The notes under the pieces are model-generated. The model saw only the letters and a list, made by a program, of their open reading frames with translations, ran no database searches and was not told the DNA's origin. Of a stretch of DNA of 64,000 nt, positions 63,470 to 64,000 are shown piece by piece. The position numbers and the translations under genes were made by a program. Within the stretch, counting starts at the first letter, position 1, and the number at the start of each line of letters is the position of its first letter. The DNA is taken from contig NZ_VFPV01000002.1 in the NCBI RefSeq assembly GCF_006716905.1, positions 186,001 through 250,000 on the forward strand, read 5' to 3'. This stretch comes from Acidovorax temperans. Its GTDB lineage: Bacteria > Pseudomonadota > Gammaproteobacteria > Burkholderiales > Burkholderiaceae_C.

Positions 63470-64000
63470 TCAGGGCAGTGCCACGCCGGCCTTGCTGATC
63501 ACCTTCTGGTGCGAGTAGTCGGCCGCTGCGGGGCGGGCAATCGTGCCCTTGGCCTTCACGTAATCCACAAAGCTCTGGGTGTAGAGCAGGTAGGTGTTCA
63601 CGTAAGCGCCGGTCTTGTACACGGCGCCCAGCGTGGTGTAGCCGTCCTGGCCTGCGGCGATGAAGTCGTTGGTGACCAGCACATAGGTCTTGGTCAGATC
63701 CATCGGGGCCCAGGCGCCGGTCGTCTTGCTGCGCACCTGCACGTTGGTGAAGCGCTGGCCCTTGGCCTTGCTCATGTCCAGGTCCCAGCGCACGCCAGCG
63801 GCGTAGGGGTGCGAGCCGTTGGACTGGGCGTTGTCCAGGTGGTTGGCCGTGGCGTCTTCCAGGGCTGCCACCAGTTGCGCACCGGTCAGGTTCATCTCGA
63901 CCAGCACGTTGGTGAAGGGCAGGATGGTGTAGGCCGTGTTCATGCTCATCGCGCCTGCAGGCACGGCAATGCGCACGCCGCCTGCGTTTTGCAGGGCAAA
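63470..64000 (-). CDS. 5'-nucleotidase/UDP-sugar hydrolase, C-terminal part (5' end cut)
   Basis: The frame is open to the right edge. It contains the 5'-nucleotidase C-terminal domain: ALQNAGGVRIAVPAGAMS, YTILPFTNVLVEMNLTGAQL, and the nucleobase-stacking/hinge region VLVTNDFIAAGQDGYTTLG. Such enzymes are periplasmic and dephosphorylate nucleotides; the metallophosphatase half lies outside the window. Confidence 0.88.
   Translation of the reverse strand, partial: FALQNAGGVRIAVPAGAMSMNTAYTILPFTNVLVEMNLTGAQLVAALEDATANHLDNAQSNGSHPYAAGVRWDLDMSKAKGQRFTNVQVRSKTTGAWAPMDLTKTYVLVTNDFIAAGQDGYTTLGAVYKTGAYVNTYLLYTQSFVDYVKAKGTIARPAAADYSHQKVISKAGVALP

Overview
The window looks like a chromosomal segment of a GC-rich betaproteobacterium of the Comamonadaceae (Acidovorax-like). 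This rests on the gene families and gene order (uvrA / MFS / ssb, mnmA, metX-metW, lptC-kdsC-kdsD, ubiTUV, a Bug/TctC-type receptor) and on short dispersed repeats that I associate with that family. No alignment was run, so the genus is an inference. Nearly all of it is coding. I see no rRNA, tRNA, CRISPR array or prophage.

Layout: 1-4.8 kb carries uvrA (cut by the left edge), an MFS transporter and ssb. 4.9-7.7 kb has mnmA, a diguanylate cyclase and a 274-bp MITE-like element with 34-bp inverted ends. 7.9-14 kb is a tricarballylate/citrate-type utilisation locus (LysR, TcuA, TcuB, tripartite receptor), damaged by an IS5-family element and by a nonsense codon in the receptor. 15.3-20.9 kb is an oxygen-independent ubiquinone block (ubiD, ubiX, a DGC-domain protein, ubiT, ubiV, ubiU) with an FNR-like site upstream of ubiU. 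21-28 kb holds an alpha/beta hydrolase, an M20 peptidase, an IS630 element, a second diguanylate cyclase and metX-metW. At 28-30.3 kb an IS4 element sits exactly between a yybP-ykoY (Mn2+) riboswitch and the start codon of its expected target, a GDT1/MneA-type Mn exporter. 30.4-31.8 kb has two tandem glycine-rich RRM proteins with duplicated, SD-pairing leaders. 31.8-45.7 kb is mostly core: SDR, lptC-kdsC-kdsD, kefC-like antiporter, a 1015-residue GGDEF-EAL protein, apt, proVWX and a DUF2061 protein. 45.9-63.4 kb is a membrane-stress/polyamine-type operon (SPFH, DUF4178, DUF350, membrane spermidine synthase, FAD lipoprotein). It is interrupted by a three-gene Type III restriction-modification island (mod, AlbA/Schlafen-like ATPase, res) and also holds an MHYT-PAS hybrid kinase/HD-GYP pair. 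The right edge cuts a 5'-nucleotidase gene.

Three things stand out. First, a roughly 55-bp palindromic repeat occurs about a dozen times, and at least five copies lie in frame inside protein genes; two of these use the same orientation and frame and so encode similar peptides. Second, the IS4 insertion has separated the Mn riboswitch from its exporter. Third, the restriction island is spliced seamlessly into another operon, with a mosaic target-recognition region in mod and paired TTGGATA operator-like repeats before res.
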